Part shown: positions 1 through 6,080 of the stretch, piece after piece
Layout of the letters: each line of letters begins with the position of its first letter
Position numbering within the stretch: the stretch's first letter is position 1
NCBI GenBank assembly: GCA_900557045.1
Contig: USQY01000052.1
Location: forward strand, 1-11,008
Length of the DNA: 11,008 nucleotides
Direction: 5' to 3'
Origin: an uncultured Clostridium sp.
GTDB taxonomy: Bacteria; Bacillota; Clostridia; TANB77; CAG-508
Notes under the pieces: model-generated
Database searches by the model: none
The model's input: only the letters and a program-made list of their open reading frames with translations
What the model was told of the DNA's origin: nothing
Made by a program: the position numbers and the translations under genes

Positions 1-20
1 ATAGTAATAAGGAGGAAAAA

Positions 21-1097
21 ATGAAAAAGAAATTTTTAAATTTATTAATTATAACAATTATTATAATGTGCACAACTATTATTTTAACAGGTTGTGGAAA
101 AAATGATAAGAAGGGTGAGGATAATGCTCAAAAAGAGCAAAATACTAATGTATCTAATGAGCCAAACAATACAGTATTAAAAAAAGGTGTAACATATGCT
201 GATTCATCTAGAAACATTGATAAAGTTGATACAAATAAATTTTCATTCTATTTAGATGAAGACCATAAAACTATATTATCATACTCAGAAGGTGATACAG
301 ATATTAAGCATATAAGAGTAAGAAGAGTCTTAAATGCTGGAAAATGTTCAGGAGCTTCATTTGGCTATAATCCAAAGGGTGCTTATATAGACTTTGCAAG
401 TTCAACAAATATATACATAAATGTTTCAACTGATCAATATACAACTATCGATGGTAAACCATTTATGACTGAGGCGAAAAAAACAATTGAAGAAAATGAG
501 AATTATAAATTTTACAGTGAATATGTAAATAATGCACAGTCAAGATTTGAATATGTTAAAAAAGTAGATGGAATTGATGTTCATTTTTACGCAGTTGCAT
601 TAACAAAAGATAAAGATAAGGTAAAACAAGGTGCAGAAGAAATATCAAAATTAATATCTAAAGATAAAGGATATGGTTTTTTGATAGATTGGTACATTAA
701 TTCAACAGTATCAAATCAAGAAGGATATGCTTTTAAATCATTCGATACGATAAAAATATATGAAAGATCAGGAAGTTTTTTAACTGGAGGTTCTGTAATT
801 GAATTAGACGGTCGTTTAGTTGACTACTTTAGCCAATATGGTGGTGATAGAAATAAAGAAATCAAAGATGATTTTGTAAAATTATATGATCTAAAAGATG
901 CTTATATTGGATATGAATTTATTGATAATAAGGATTTATATATTTATTTATATCATACTAAAGTAAATAATGAAGGAAAAACAGTAAAAGATAGAACAGA
1001 AGATATAGTTAGAATAAAAGATTTTGAAGGAAGCAAAGAAGATATAGAAAAAATTGCAAAAGCATATAAAGAATCAATAATTGAAGTTGAAAAATAA
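21..1097 (+). CDS. Secreted lipoprotein of unknown function
   Basis: A 358-aa protein starting at an ATG placed 5-6 bases after a strong AAGGAGG-type site (10-16). The N-terminus is a textbook lipoprotein signal: MKKK, an Ile/Leu-rich membrane stretch (about residues 5-22) and the lipobox L-T-G-C with the acylated Cys at residue 25. A short Lys/Asn/Glu-rich linker follows (about 26-55), as usual for a tether at the outer face of the membrane. The remaining 300 residues look globular, with many beta-prone Tyr/Ile/Val stretches and charged helices. I recognise no catalytic motif or named domain. It stands alone; no terminator directly follows and the next unit has its own promoter. Lipoprotein assignment is firm, function unknown. 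Confidence 0.88.
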   Translation: MKKKFLNLLIITIIIMCTTIILTGCGKNDKKGEDNAQKEQNTNVSNEPNNTVLKKGVTYADSSRNIDKVDTNKFSFYLDEDHKTILSYSEGDTDIKHIRVRRVLNAGKCSGASFGYNPKGAYIDFASSTNIYINVSTDQYTTIDGKPFMTEAKKTIEENENYKFYSEYVNNAQSRFEYVKKVDGIDVHFYAVALTKDKDKVKQGAEEISKLISKDKGYGFLIDWYINSTVSNQEGYAFKSFDTIKIYERSGSFLTGGSVIELDGRLVDYFSQYGGDRNKEIKDDFVKLYDLKDAYIGYEFIDNKDLYIYLYHTKVNNEGKTVKDRTEDIVRIKDFEGSKEDIEKIAKAYKESIIEVEK

Positions 1098-1125
1098 TTG
1101 AGTTATATAAATGACACATAAAATG

Positions 1126-1147
1126 AAAATCCATTTAAAATCCATTT
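1126..1147 (+). repeat. Two adjacent 11-bp direct repeats abutting a promoter
   Basis: AAAATCCATTT occurs at 1126-1136 and again, with no gap, at 1137-1147. The second copy ends one base before the -35 box at 1149. An 11-bp period puts both copies on nearly the same face of the helix, which suits a regulator binding site. The binding role is inference. Confidence 0.6.
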
Positions 1148-1148
1148 G

Positions 1149-1177
1149 TTGACTAAAAATTTACAAGGTGGTATTAT
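1149..1177 (+). promoter_or_regulatory. Sigma-A-type promoter
   Basis: TTGACT (1149-1154), a 17-bp spacer and TATTAT (1172-1177): each box is one base from consensus and the spacing is ideal. It reads toward the 46-aa ORF at 1256. This is the best promoter match in the window. Confidence 0.75.
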
Positions 1178-1255
1178 TCTAATATAAAAAAATATATAAA
1201 AACAAAAAAATTTTTCATTCATAGAATTTAGAAAAAAGCCAAGGAGATAATGATT

Positions 1256-1396
1256 ATGGAAAAAGAAAAAATTTTGAATGTCAATATTGAATATGGAAAA
1301 GAAAACTTGAAACAAATTACAATATTCTTAAAGAAAGAATGTTCGAAAATTAAATATAAAACAATAAAAATCAGCAGAACTGGGATCATATCCTAG
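1256..1396 (+). CDS. Small protein (46 aa), unknown
   Basis: ATG at 1256 lies 9 bases after AAGGAG (1241-1246); an in-frame ATG at 1250 is only 3 bases away and is less likely. The product begins MEKEKILNVNIEYGKENL and is basic at its C-terminal half. It has its own near-consensus promoter (1149-1177), and its last codons run into the terminator stem, so the original reading frame may have continued differently and the 3' end could be a truncation. The N-terminal 'LN-x-N-IEYGKENL' pattern reminds me, without a search, of short proteins found beside recombinases in clostridial mobile elements; treat that as a weak recollection. No function can be assigned. Confidence 0.5.
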   Translation: MEKEKILNVNIEYGKENLKQITIFLKKECSKIKYKTIKISRTGIIS

Positions 1397-1416
1397 CTCT
1401 GCGTTTTTTTATTTTT
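1374..1416. terminator. Bidirectional Rho-independent terminator
   Basis: A 13-position stem (1374-1386 with 1390-1402; one A/C mismatch and one G-T pair) with a CAT loop, followed on the plus strand by T7 at 1404-1410 and more T. On the minus strand the stem is followed by TGATTTTTATTG. It therefore can end both the 46-aa ORF transcript and the convergent Xre gene, whose stop codon (1409-1411) overlaps the T run. Confidence 0.85.
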
Positions 1417-1723
1417 CTAAATTATTTTCAATTCCTTTTAAAAGTTCATTCATAGAAACTTGCAAAACTTTAGCAATTCCATAAAGTTCATAATCTTTAA
1501 CAGTTCTTTCATTAGCTTCAATTCTACCAATATCATTTTTATGCATATTAATTCCCATTAAATTTAAGTCTTTAGTAATATCTGCTTGTGAAAGATGTTT
1601 TGAAATTCTTAGTTTAAAAATAAATAACTTTTTTGCTCTAGGTAGTTTATATTTTAAAAATGTTATGATAGAATGACCCCGTGAAGTACTATGAATATTG
1701 AAAAGATTGACAATTATATTCAA
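1409..1723 (-). CDS. Xre-family helix-turn-helix regulator, 5' end probably damaged
   Basis: The C-terminal two thirds are a typical HTH_XRE domain: L-R-I-S-K-H-L-S-Q-A-D-I (helix 1-2), a G-I-N-M insert, D-I-G-R-I-E-A-N-E-R-T-V (recognition helix and following turn) and Y-E-L-Y-G-I-A-K-V-L-Q-V. Such proteins bind operator DNA, usually as dimers, to control a neighbouring gene. The frame stays open up to a TTG at 1723, but there is no ATG or ribosome binding site before the domain, and the first residues overlap an antisense remnant ORF. Family members usually start only a few residues before the 'KLR' helix, so the extra N-terminus (up to about residue 28) is probably not native and the gene may be a fragment. 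Domain call firm, start not. Confidence 0.7.
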   Translation of the reverse strand: MNIIVNLFNIHSTSRGHSIITFLKYKLPRAKKLFIFKLRISKHLSQADITKDLNLMGINMHKNDIGRIEANERTVKDYELYGIAKVLQVSMNELLKGIENNLEK

Positions 1724-1837
1724 CCTGTTGAAATTTTATCTGATGAAAATTTTCCTCAACTTGAGGAAAATTTAGAATTAAATATATTTTTAATTCCGTG
1801 GAGACATAATAAACTAATTATAGGTATTATTATTTGA
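1691..1837 (+). pseudogene. Fragment resembling the N-terminus of a YhcG/DUF1016 protein
   Basis: A 48-codon plus-strand ORF with no ribosome binding site. It reads through 'ENFPQLEENLELNIFLIPWR' followed by H-N-K-L-I-I. In YhcG/DUF1016 proteins (PD-(D/E)XK nuclease superfamily, often in restriction loci) the N-terminal domain has a comparable I-P-W-R/G-H stretch; that match is from memory. The frame ends at a TGA after GIII; another frame just downstream reads LFDRN-N-I-F-K-S-I-I-E-D-M to a stop at about 1884, which looks like the C-terminal tail of some other or frameshifted gene. I read the area as decayed coding sequence. Confidence 0.35.
1747..1773. repeat. 12-bp inverted repeat
   Basis: AAATTTTCCTCA (1747-1758) and its exact reverse complement (1762-1773) around a 3-base centre. 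It lies inside the remnant ORF and just upstream of the Xre ORF as oriented, so it could be an operator for that regulator or chance symmetry in AT-rich DNA. No T run follows. Confidence 0.5.
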
Positions 1838-1900
1838 TCGTAATAATATATTTAAAAGCATAATTGAAGATATGAAAAATAGTTAAAATTAGAAAAAGAA

Positions 1901-1933
1901 ATATAATTGTTTCCGCTTCTAATTATATATAAT
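1901..1933 (+). promoter_or_regulatory. Repeat copy R1 inside a possible promoter
   Basis: Copy 1 of the recurrent motif TCCGCTTCTA is at 1912-1921. It sits between an 8-bp inverted pair, ATATAATT (1901-1908) and AATTATAT (1921-1928). The same stretch can be read as TTGTTT (1907-1912), 15 bp, TATAAT (1928-1933), a sub-optimal promoter for the operon starting at 1955. Either a recombination core or a promoter spacer is possible. Confidence 0.5.
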
Positions 1934-1954
1934 ACATATTATATGGAGGTTTAA

Positions 1955-2818
1955 ATGGATAAAAGAGAAAAATATATACAAAGAACAAATGAAATATTTA
2001 GAGATAACGAGAAAGTTAAAAACATTTTTATAAATCAAATAAATCTATTCTATGATATAAACGAAAAATATATAAAACCACAATCAATATATAAAATTGG
2101 AGATATGGTACAACTAAAGAAGGGTACTTTTTTACACGGAGCAAAGCATGTAACAAATCAATATGGAAATTTAGGCGATATAGAAGATATTAAAAATGAA
2201 GGAATAATCAGTATAGATTTTATCTATGAATATAATCAAAATAAAAAAACACCACTTTGTGCATCAATGTGGAATATTCAATATGATATGACATTAAGAG
2301 AATATATTGAGTTATATAGTGGAGCTACTGTTACATTTAAAACAGGTGATGGAAAACAAAAAAAGATTAAGTTAGTAAGATATGGCGAATTAGACAAAGC
2401 AATAGAAGAATTTAGAGATAATAATTATTGGAGATGGGATGCAGAACAAACAAAAGAATGTAGGTTTATGCCTTGCTTAAGTAATAACAAAGTAAATGTT
2501 GCATTTATATTTAATATGGATAATGATTATGCAAAAGAATTAATAAAAAATGATATCTTTAATTTAGACACTATGGAGGAATCTGTAGTTAGAAGCTTTA
2601 TAAGCGAATGGTTTTGCAATGAATTTATTTATAACGAAAGAACATCACTTACAACAGATAGGGAAAGTGCAATTTTGTTTGGTGTACCTGTTTGTTTTGT
2701 AGAAGGGTTACTTGTAAGTAGAGAAATTGAAAACAAACAAGATGTAATTGATGGATTAAAAAGCAATTTCCCTGACTGCTATATAGCTAATTTAGATGGA
2801 AAAATTATAAAGGAGTAA
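1955..2818 (+). CDS. Uncharacterised protein, possible ADP-ribosyltransferase fold
   Basis: 287 aa, ATG at 1955 after GGAGG (1945-1949). No signal peptide or membrane segment, so cytoplasmic. After a charged helical N-terminus (about 1-40) comes Y-K-I-G-D-M-V-Q-L and T-F-L-H-G-A-K, then D-I-E-D-I-K-N-E-G-I-I-S. This order (LHG, then 'IKNEGIIS') resembles the H-G and 'I...GL' elements of PARP/ART-like folds, where the His contacts NAD. A W-R-W-D-A-E-Q-T-K-E segment and a late G-V-P-V-C-F-V-E-G-L-L-V strand follow; the late Glu could take the place of the catalytic Glu. The ART idea is inference from short motifs; fold prediction would decide. It is the first gene of a three-gene run (56 and about 100 bases between genes) whose members I cannot link to a known pathway. 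Confidence 0.75.
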   Translation: MDKREKYIQRTNEIFRDNEKVKNIFINQINLFYDINEKYIKPQSIYKIGDMVQLKKGTFLHGAKHVTNQYGNLGDIEDIKNEGIISIDFIYEYNQNKKTPLCASMWNIQYDMTLREYIELYSGATVTFKTGDGKQKKIKLVRYGELDKAIEEFRDNNYWRWDAEQTKECRFMPCLSNNKVNVAFIFNMDNDYAKELIKNDIFNLDTMEESVVRSFISEWFCNEFIYNERTSLTTDRESAILFGVPVCFVEGLLVSREIENKQDVIDGLKSNFPDCYIANLDGKIIKE

Positions 2819-2874
2819 TCGAGATTAAAGATATTGATAATAAGGTATGATAGAGATATAAGGGAGAAAAGTAT

Positions 2875-3324
2875 ATGAGAAAGTATGTTCGTGTAATGGA
2901 TGGAACAAAAAGTAATGCAGGAGGATTTGAATATAAGTTAGATGAAATAAACTATTCTGATAATTGGAATCCTAATGAAATCAAGCCTGATAAAATGGGT
3001 GGTTTTAACTTTGGCTCTGAAGATACAATATTAAGATGGCTTCATAGAGGCGATACTATATATGATGTAATAATTCCAGAAGATGCAGAAGTGGTTTTAT
3101 GTAATGAAGAAAAAGGTATTTGGAGAGCCAATAAAATAGTAGTAACAAACCCTAGAATAATAACTGATGAAATTGTAATGGAATTATACAACAAAACAAC
3201 TTTATCTAATAAAGTAATAGCTCAATGTTTGCAAACTCTTTTATGGAAAAACAGATTAGAAATAAGTAAATATATTATTAGAGATAGAGTAAATAAAGAA
3301 AATGTAGATGAATTTATTAAGTAA
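2875..3324 (+). CDS. Conserved-looking protein of unknown function, cut by an in-frame stop
   Basis: 149 aa from ATG 2875 after GGGAG (2862-2866). Starts M-R-K-Y-V-R-V-M-D-G-T-K-S-N-A-G-G-F and has a distinctive centre, G-G-F-N-F-G-S-E-D-T-I-L-R-W-L-H-R-G-D-T followed by I-Y-D-V-I-I-P-E-D-A-E-V-V, then a helical C-terminus. No signal peptide. I recall similar short proteins in clostridia but no assigned function. After the TAA at 3322-3324 the same frame stays open for 33 more sense codons to TAA 3424-3426, with protein-like composition (F-E-N-Y-N-K-K-A-E-K-F then D-E-L-G-E-D-S-K). The simplest reading is that the ancestral protein was 183 aa and the TAA is a nonsense mutation or a base error. 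Probably cotranscribed with its neighbours. Confidence 0.8.
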   Translation: MRKYVRVMDGTKSNAGGFEYKLDEINYSDNWNPNEIKPDKMGGFNFGSEDTILRWLHRGDTIYDVIIPEDAEVVLCNEEKGIWRANKIVVTNPRIITDEIVMELYNKTTLSNKVIAQCLQTLLWKNRLEISKYIIRDRVNKENVDEFIK

Positions 3325-3426
3325 TTTGAAAATTATAATAAAAAGGCTGAGAAATTCAACTATGATGAATTAGGAGAAGATAGTAAAATAATTTATGATA
3401 TGTTAAATGAAATTAGAGGTGAGTAA
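3325..3426 (+). pseudogene. Severed C-terminal tail of the 2875 gene
   Basis: 33 sense codons in frame with, and directly after, the stop at 3322-3324, ending in TAA at 3424-3426. The tail's own end supplies the ribosome binding site of the next gene (GAGGTGAG, 3416-3423), which is the spacing expected for a compact operon if the gene originally ended here rather than at 3324. Confidence 0.55.
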
Positions 3427-3427
3427 C

Positions 3428-4573
3428 TTGAATGAATACAAAAGCGATGTAGATTATCTTATAAAAGAGCTCGAAGACAAGCATATTTGTTTCTTCTTCG
3501 ATAAATCTAAAGAGGAAACAGATGATTATATAAAAAATATACTTCAAAAGTATCCAGTAAATACAATATGGGATTTATATTATGTAAGTACATCAATAAT
3601 TTCCAATACTCTCGGTCCTTATGATCAACATACAAATGTCTATCCTAATCAAAAGGACTGGCCATCAATTTTAAAATATATAGATAATAAGCTATATTTA
3701 ATTGAGTCTGATAATGAAAAAGCAAAATTTAAATATATAGTAAAGATTAATAATGTTGATATCGAAAAACTAATAGATGAATATAGAAATATGATGTGTT
3801 GTGAAAATGAAGCTTATTTTATTTTTAGTATAGAATCTTTTCTATTTGGTTTTAGTAATATGTTTATTATTAAAAGTTTGCCTTCAATAAAAAAAGAAGA
3901 TGACACTATATCAATCGAACTAAATGATGGAACAATTTTAAACTATGAATATAATGGAAAGTACGAATATTTTAAGTATAATATTAAGGAAAACATGTCT
4001 TTTTATCTAAAAGATAATATTCCTATAATTACATATAATAGGTGCAGAGATGATAACAATATGATGAATAAATTAGTTAAATCTTTGTCAAAAATTGATA
4101 TTTCAAAAGTAGTAATTGATTTAAGATACAATGGTGGTGGAAACTCAAGTATAATTAAGCCATTAATAGAATTATTGAAAGAAAGACAATCTAAAATAAT
4201 ATTATTAGTAAATGAAAAAGTTTTCTCTGCTGGTTGCTTTGCAATAATTGATTTAAAAGAAATAAGTGGAGTATCTATTGGAACAGATGTAGCAATGCCA
4301 ATGAATAGTTTTGGAAATTTGGGCAATGGTTTCGAACTTCCAAAATCAAAACTAAATGGAAACTATTCGTATAAGTATTTTTATTTTAATTTCAATAAAT
4401 GTTATGATTTATGTACGAAAGAGGATTTCAATAAATTTAATACTACCGAAAACAAGCATTATTTTAAACCAATTTACTTAAAACCTGATATTTATTGTAA
4501 AGAAAGAATTGAAGATATGGAGAGTGGAAAAGATATTGTATTAGAAAAGGCAATTGAAATTCTTATAAATTAA
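3428..4573 (+). CDS. S41-family (tail-specific/C-terminal-processing type) peptidase, cytoplasmic
   Basis: I prefer TTG 3428 (381 aa, M-N-E-Y-K-S-D-V) because GAGGTGAG (3416-3423) sits at the right distance; an ATG 21 bases upstream is in frame but has no such site. Homologues of this type start just before the 'Y..D..YLI.ELE.KH' helix seen here. The S41 core is visible: V-V-I-D-L-R-Y-N-G-G-G at about 229-239, then V-F-S-A-G-C-F-A, whose Ser (about residue 267, codon 4226-4228) aligns with the nucleophile in FSSG/FSAA-type S41 members. The usual following G-E-x-T-G-G motif is replaced by G-T-D-V-A-M-P-M-N-S-F-G, so activity is not assured. No signal peptide or PDZ domain is evident, unlike exported CtpA types. 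Last gene of the operon; a repeat copy (R2) lies 5 bases after its stop. Confidence 0.87.
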   Translation: MNEYKSDVDYLIKELEDKHICFFFDKSKEETDDYIKNILQKYPVNTIWDLYYVSTSIISNTLGPYDQHTNVYPNQKDWPSILKYIDNKLYLIESDNEKAKFKYIVKINNVDIEKLIDEYRNMMCCENEAYFIFSIESFLFGFSNMFIIKSLPSIKKEDDTISIELNDGTILNYEYNGKYEYFKYNIKENMSFYLKDNIPIITYNRCRDDNNMMNKLVKSLSKIDISKVVIDLRYNGGGNSSIIKPLIELLKERQSKIILLVNEKVFSAGCFAIIDLKEISGVSIGTDVAMPMNSFGNLGNGFELPKSKLNGNYSYKYFYFNFNKCYDLCTKEDFNKFNTTENKHYFKPIYLKPDIYCKERIEDMESGKDIVLEKAIEILIN

Positions 4574-4577
4574 AAAA

Positions 4578-4586
4578 TCCGCTTCT
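4578..4586 (+). repeat. Repeat copy R2 (TCCGCTTCT)
   Basis: Nine-base core of the recurrent motif, followed by T instead of A. It lies 5 bp after the peptidase stop codon, at the end of the three-gene operon. Confidence 0.6.
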
Positions 4587-4589
4587 TTC

Positions 4590-4747
4590 AATAATAATAT
4601 GCTATACAAAAGTGCAACAATAAACGCAAGGGATTGATTAGTATGTAATATTTATATTTATTCTATATTTAAGATTTTTAGATTATAAAAAGATAATGTT
4701 TTGTTATTATCTACCAAATCTATAATGATTATATTTAACTAATGAAC
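4590..4747. other. Intergenic, no gene seen
   Basis: Very AT-rich stretch without a supported ORF. The only structure I see is a 7-bp hairpin, AGATAAT (4691-4697) with ATTATCT (4706-4712), without a T run. Confidence 0.5.
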
Positions 4748-4796
4748 AACACCACACCAATTTACAAATAACAATTGTAAGTTTAGGTGGTGTTTT
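4748..4796 (+). terminator. Long imperfect hairpin with short T run
   Basis: Two 20-base arms (4748-4767 and 4775-4794) pair at 17 positions including one G-T pair: an 8-bp outer block AACACCAC/GTGGTGTT, a 3-base internal mismatch and an inner block ending TTACAA/TTGTAA. TT then ATTATG follows. It could end the upstream operon, though the T run is short. Its 3' arm contains AGGTGG, which would be the ribosome binding site of the ORF at 4800. Confidence 0.5.
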
Positions 4797-4799
4797 ATT

Positions 4800-5015
4800 A
4801 TGAGCGTATTTATATCCGCTTCTAATACTTCTTATATTAATATTATAAAGTATAGAATATCTTTACAATTAGTTGCTAGAAATAGTAGCTCTATATTGCG
4901 CCCATTTGAATTTTATCTTGTAGATAAGTTAATTATATATGTTGTTGTGTGCAAAGCTTTTAAATTAATTTTAGGCTTTGCATTTATTGTTTTTATAAGA
5001 GGTCCTCCTTGTTGA
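4800..5015 (+). CDS. Possible 71-aa leader ORF before the sigma-like gene
   Basis: ATG 4800 lies 9 bases after AGGTGG (4785-4790). The second half is hydrophobic (L-I-I-Y-V-V-V-C-K-A-F-K-L-I-L-G-F-A-F-I). The repeat motif R3 lies within its first codons, and its TGA (5013-5015) falls at the end of the left arm of the hairpin that masks the next gene's ribosome binding site. That geometry fits a leader peptide whose translation opens the hairpin. The sequence has no recognisable family and may be a chance ORF. Confidence 0.3.
   Translation: MSVFISASNTSYINIIKYRISLQLVARNSSSILRPFEFYLVDKLIIYVVVCKAFKLILGFAFIVFIRGPPC
4815..4824 (+). repeat. Repeat copy R3 (TCCGCTTCTA)
   Basis: Third copy of the motif, flanked by the 5-bp inverted pair GTATT (4806-4810) and AATAC (4824-4828). 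As at R1, the right arm begins directly after TCCGCTTCT. Confidence 0.6.
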
Positions 5016-5057
5016 TTTGAATTTCAAATTTCAGATTAACAAGGAGGATTTTTTATT
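5003..5057 (+). promoter_or_regulatory. Hairpin sequestering the ribosome binding site, also terminator-like
   Basis: TCCTCCTTGTT (5003-5013) is the exact complement of AACAAGGAGGA (5038-5048). The 3' arm contains the AAGGAGG ribosome binding site of the gene at 5058. The loop holds a second palindrome, ATTTGAA-T-TTCAAAT (5015-5029). T6 follows the stem directly (5049-5054), so the same structure meets the rules for an intrinsic terminator. Folded, it should block both elongation and initiation of the sigma-like gene; a ribosome on the upstream leader ORF or a ligand would be needed to open it. Confidence 0.72.
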
Positions 5058-5675
5058 ATGAGATTAAATTTAGGAAATATTTATGGTGATTATTTTGAAT
5101 ACGAGATTATGAAAAAATACTTTATTATCTGGTACATCTCTCCAGATAAAACTTATGAAGAAGAAGTTTCTGTAAATAAGTATGCTGAAGCTTTATTAGA
5201 AGAAGTAGAAAATAACCAAAATCCTTTGTGCATACCTTACTCTACATATGTTAGATACTATTTTAGAATGAAAAATATGGACAAGTTTGAAGAAATACAT
5301 GTTAATGCCCCTAAAGTATATGACGAACTATATAGCATCTTATACCCTGAAAAATTCAAATATGAAAATGAAATAGTTAGACACAGGATAAAGCATATTG
5401 ATGACACAATAAATGAACTACTAAGTAATACAAGTACAATTAGTAATTCTGCTACTGGAAGAAATCCTATTGATCCATATATAGAAATTGAAGTTTATGA
5501 CTTTATCCACAGGTCATTATCCAAAGAACACGCAAAAATCTTCTTAAAATACTTTTTTGAAGACATACCACAAGAAAAAATTGCAAAACTAGAAAATGTC
5601 AATCAATCCACTATTTCCAGGTATTTAAGAGAGTCTATAAACAAGCTAAAAAAAGAATTTTTTAAGAAATTTTAA
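5058..5675 (+). CDS. Sigma-70 region-4-like transcription factor
   Basis: 205 aa from ATG 5058, 10 bases after AAGGAGG. The last 60 residues carry a sigma region 4-type helix-turn-helix: V-Y-D-F-I-H-R-S-L-S-K-E-H-A-K-I-F-L-K then I-P-Q-E-K-I-A-K-L-E-N-V-N-Q-S-T-I-S-R-Y followed by L-R-E-S-I-N-K-L-K-K. This fold contacts -35 DNA in sigma factors; many phages and conjugative elements use such solitary region-4 proteins as activators or late-gene sigma factors. The N-terminal 110 residues (M-R-L-N-L-G-N-I-Y-G then a Trp/Tyr-rich stretch) show no region 2 that I can recognise, so it may need RNA polymerase bound to another sigma. Expression appears controlled by the hairpin at 5003-5048. Targets unknown; the repeated motif elsewhere in the window is a candidate. 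Confidence 0.78.
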   Translation: MRLNLGNIYGDYFEYEIMKKYFIIWYISPDKTYEEEVSVNKYAEALLEEVENNQNPLCIPYSTYVRYYFRMKNMDKFEEIHVNAPKVYDELYSILYPEKFKYENEIVRHRIKHIDDTINELLSNTSTISNSATGRNPIDPYIEIEVYDFIHRSLSKEHAKIFLKYFFEDIPQEKIAKLENVNQSTISRYLRESINKLKKEFFKKF

Positions 5676-5681
5676 ATTTTC

Positions 5682-5776
5682 TGCATAAAACCCCCTTCTG
5701 AGTGACGTAATAGTGAAGGGGTAAATATGCTTCTTAAAAAAATATCTCAAATTGTTCTTTGCAAATTGCATAAAAC
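5682..5776. repeat. Direct repeat TGCATAAAAC bracketing a hairpin
   Basis: TGCATAAAAC at 5682-5691 and 5767-5776. Between them CCCCTTC (5692-5698) pairs with GAAGGGG (5715-5721) around a 16-base loop. The hairpin could end the sigma-like gene's transcript, but no T run follows. Confidence 0.45.
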
Positions 5777-5789
5777 AAATCAAACACAA

Positions 5790-6080
5790 AAAGCTATATA
5801 GGATTTGGTGGGTTGGAAACCATTGAATAGAATTTAAGATATGTAATCTTAAGGACGAAGACTATATAGATAATGATACTTATACCAAGTCACAGTATGT
5901 GCGTTGAAGTTTAGGATTTATTGAGATTAGTCCTAAATGAGCCGTCCCAAACAATGATGGTATGCCTGACAGGGTCAGACCTAGTGGATTAGACTTAGAT
6001 TCACTGATGAAGAGTAATAACAAACTCTTGTTTGATACGTGTAAAATGCTAGTAAATGTAAGTATTTGCATTTACTAATT
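5790..6080 (+). ncRNA. Candidate structured RNA, type unknown
   Basis: About 290 bases without a credible protein gene, visibly richer in G+C than the surroundings and full of helices in series. CTATATAG (5794-5801) pairs with CTATATAG (5862-5869) and encloses GGTT/AACC (5811-5821) and TTAAGAT/ATCTTAA (5834-5852), a three-way junction. Then come TTTAGGA/TCCTAAA (5910-5937), CTGAC/GTCAG (5966-5978) continued by GGT/ACC, AGTGGAT/ATTCACT (5983-6005), AAGAGT/ACTCTT (6010-6029) and TAGTAAATG/CATTTACTA (6050-6077). Strand is assumed from neighbouring genes. I compared it mentally with tmRNA, RNase P, 6S, SRP and group I and II intron cores and found no match. It could be a large phage- or element-borne RNA or a long leader of the 6140 gene. 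Ends are approximate. Confidence 0.5.

Noticed and set aside
1126..1147. Start of a CRISPR array
   Set aside because: Only two contiguous 11-bp copies with no spacers and no cas genes; operator-like instead.
1103..1315. Minus-strand 70-aa ORF, Phe-rich
   Set aside because: Low-complexity Phe/Ile translation of an A-rich intergenic region that holds a plus-strand promoter and small ORF; no ribosome binding site.
4003..4326. Minus-strand 107-aa ORF
   Set aside because: Lies wholly antisense to the conserved core of the S41 peptidase gene; a shadow frame.
5930..6010. Group II intron domain V or tmRNA-like segment (GAGCCGT, GACAGGG)
   Set aside because: Short similarities only; the rest of the conserved cores and any intron-encoded protein are missing.
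5880..6071. Minus-strand 63-aa ORF
   Set aside because: Covers the helix-rich candidate RNA, has no ribosome binding site and no family-like features.
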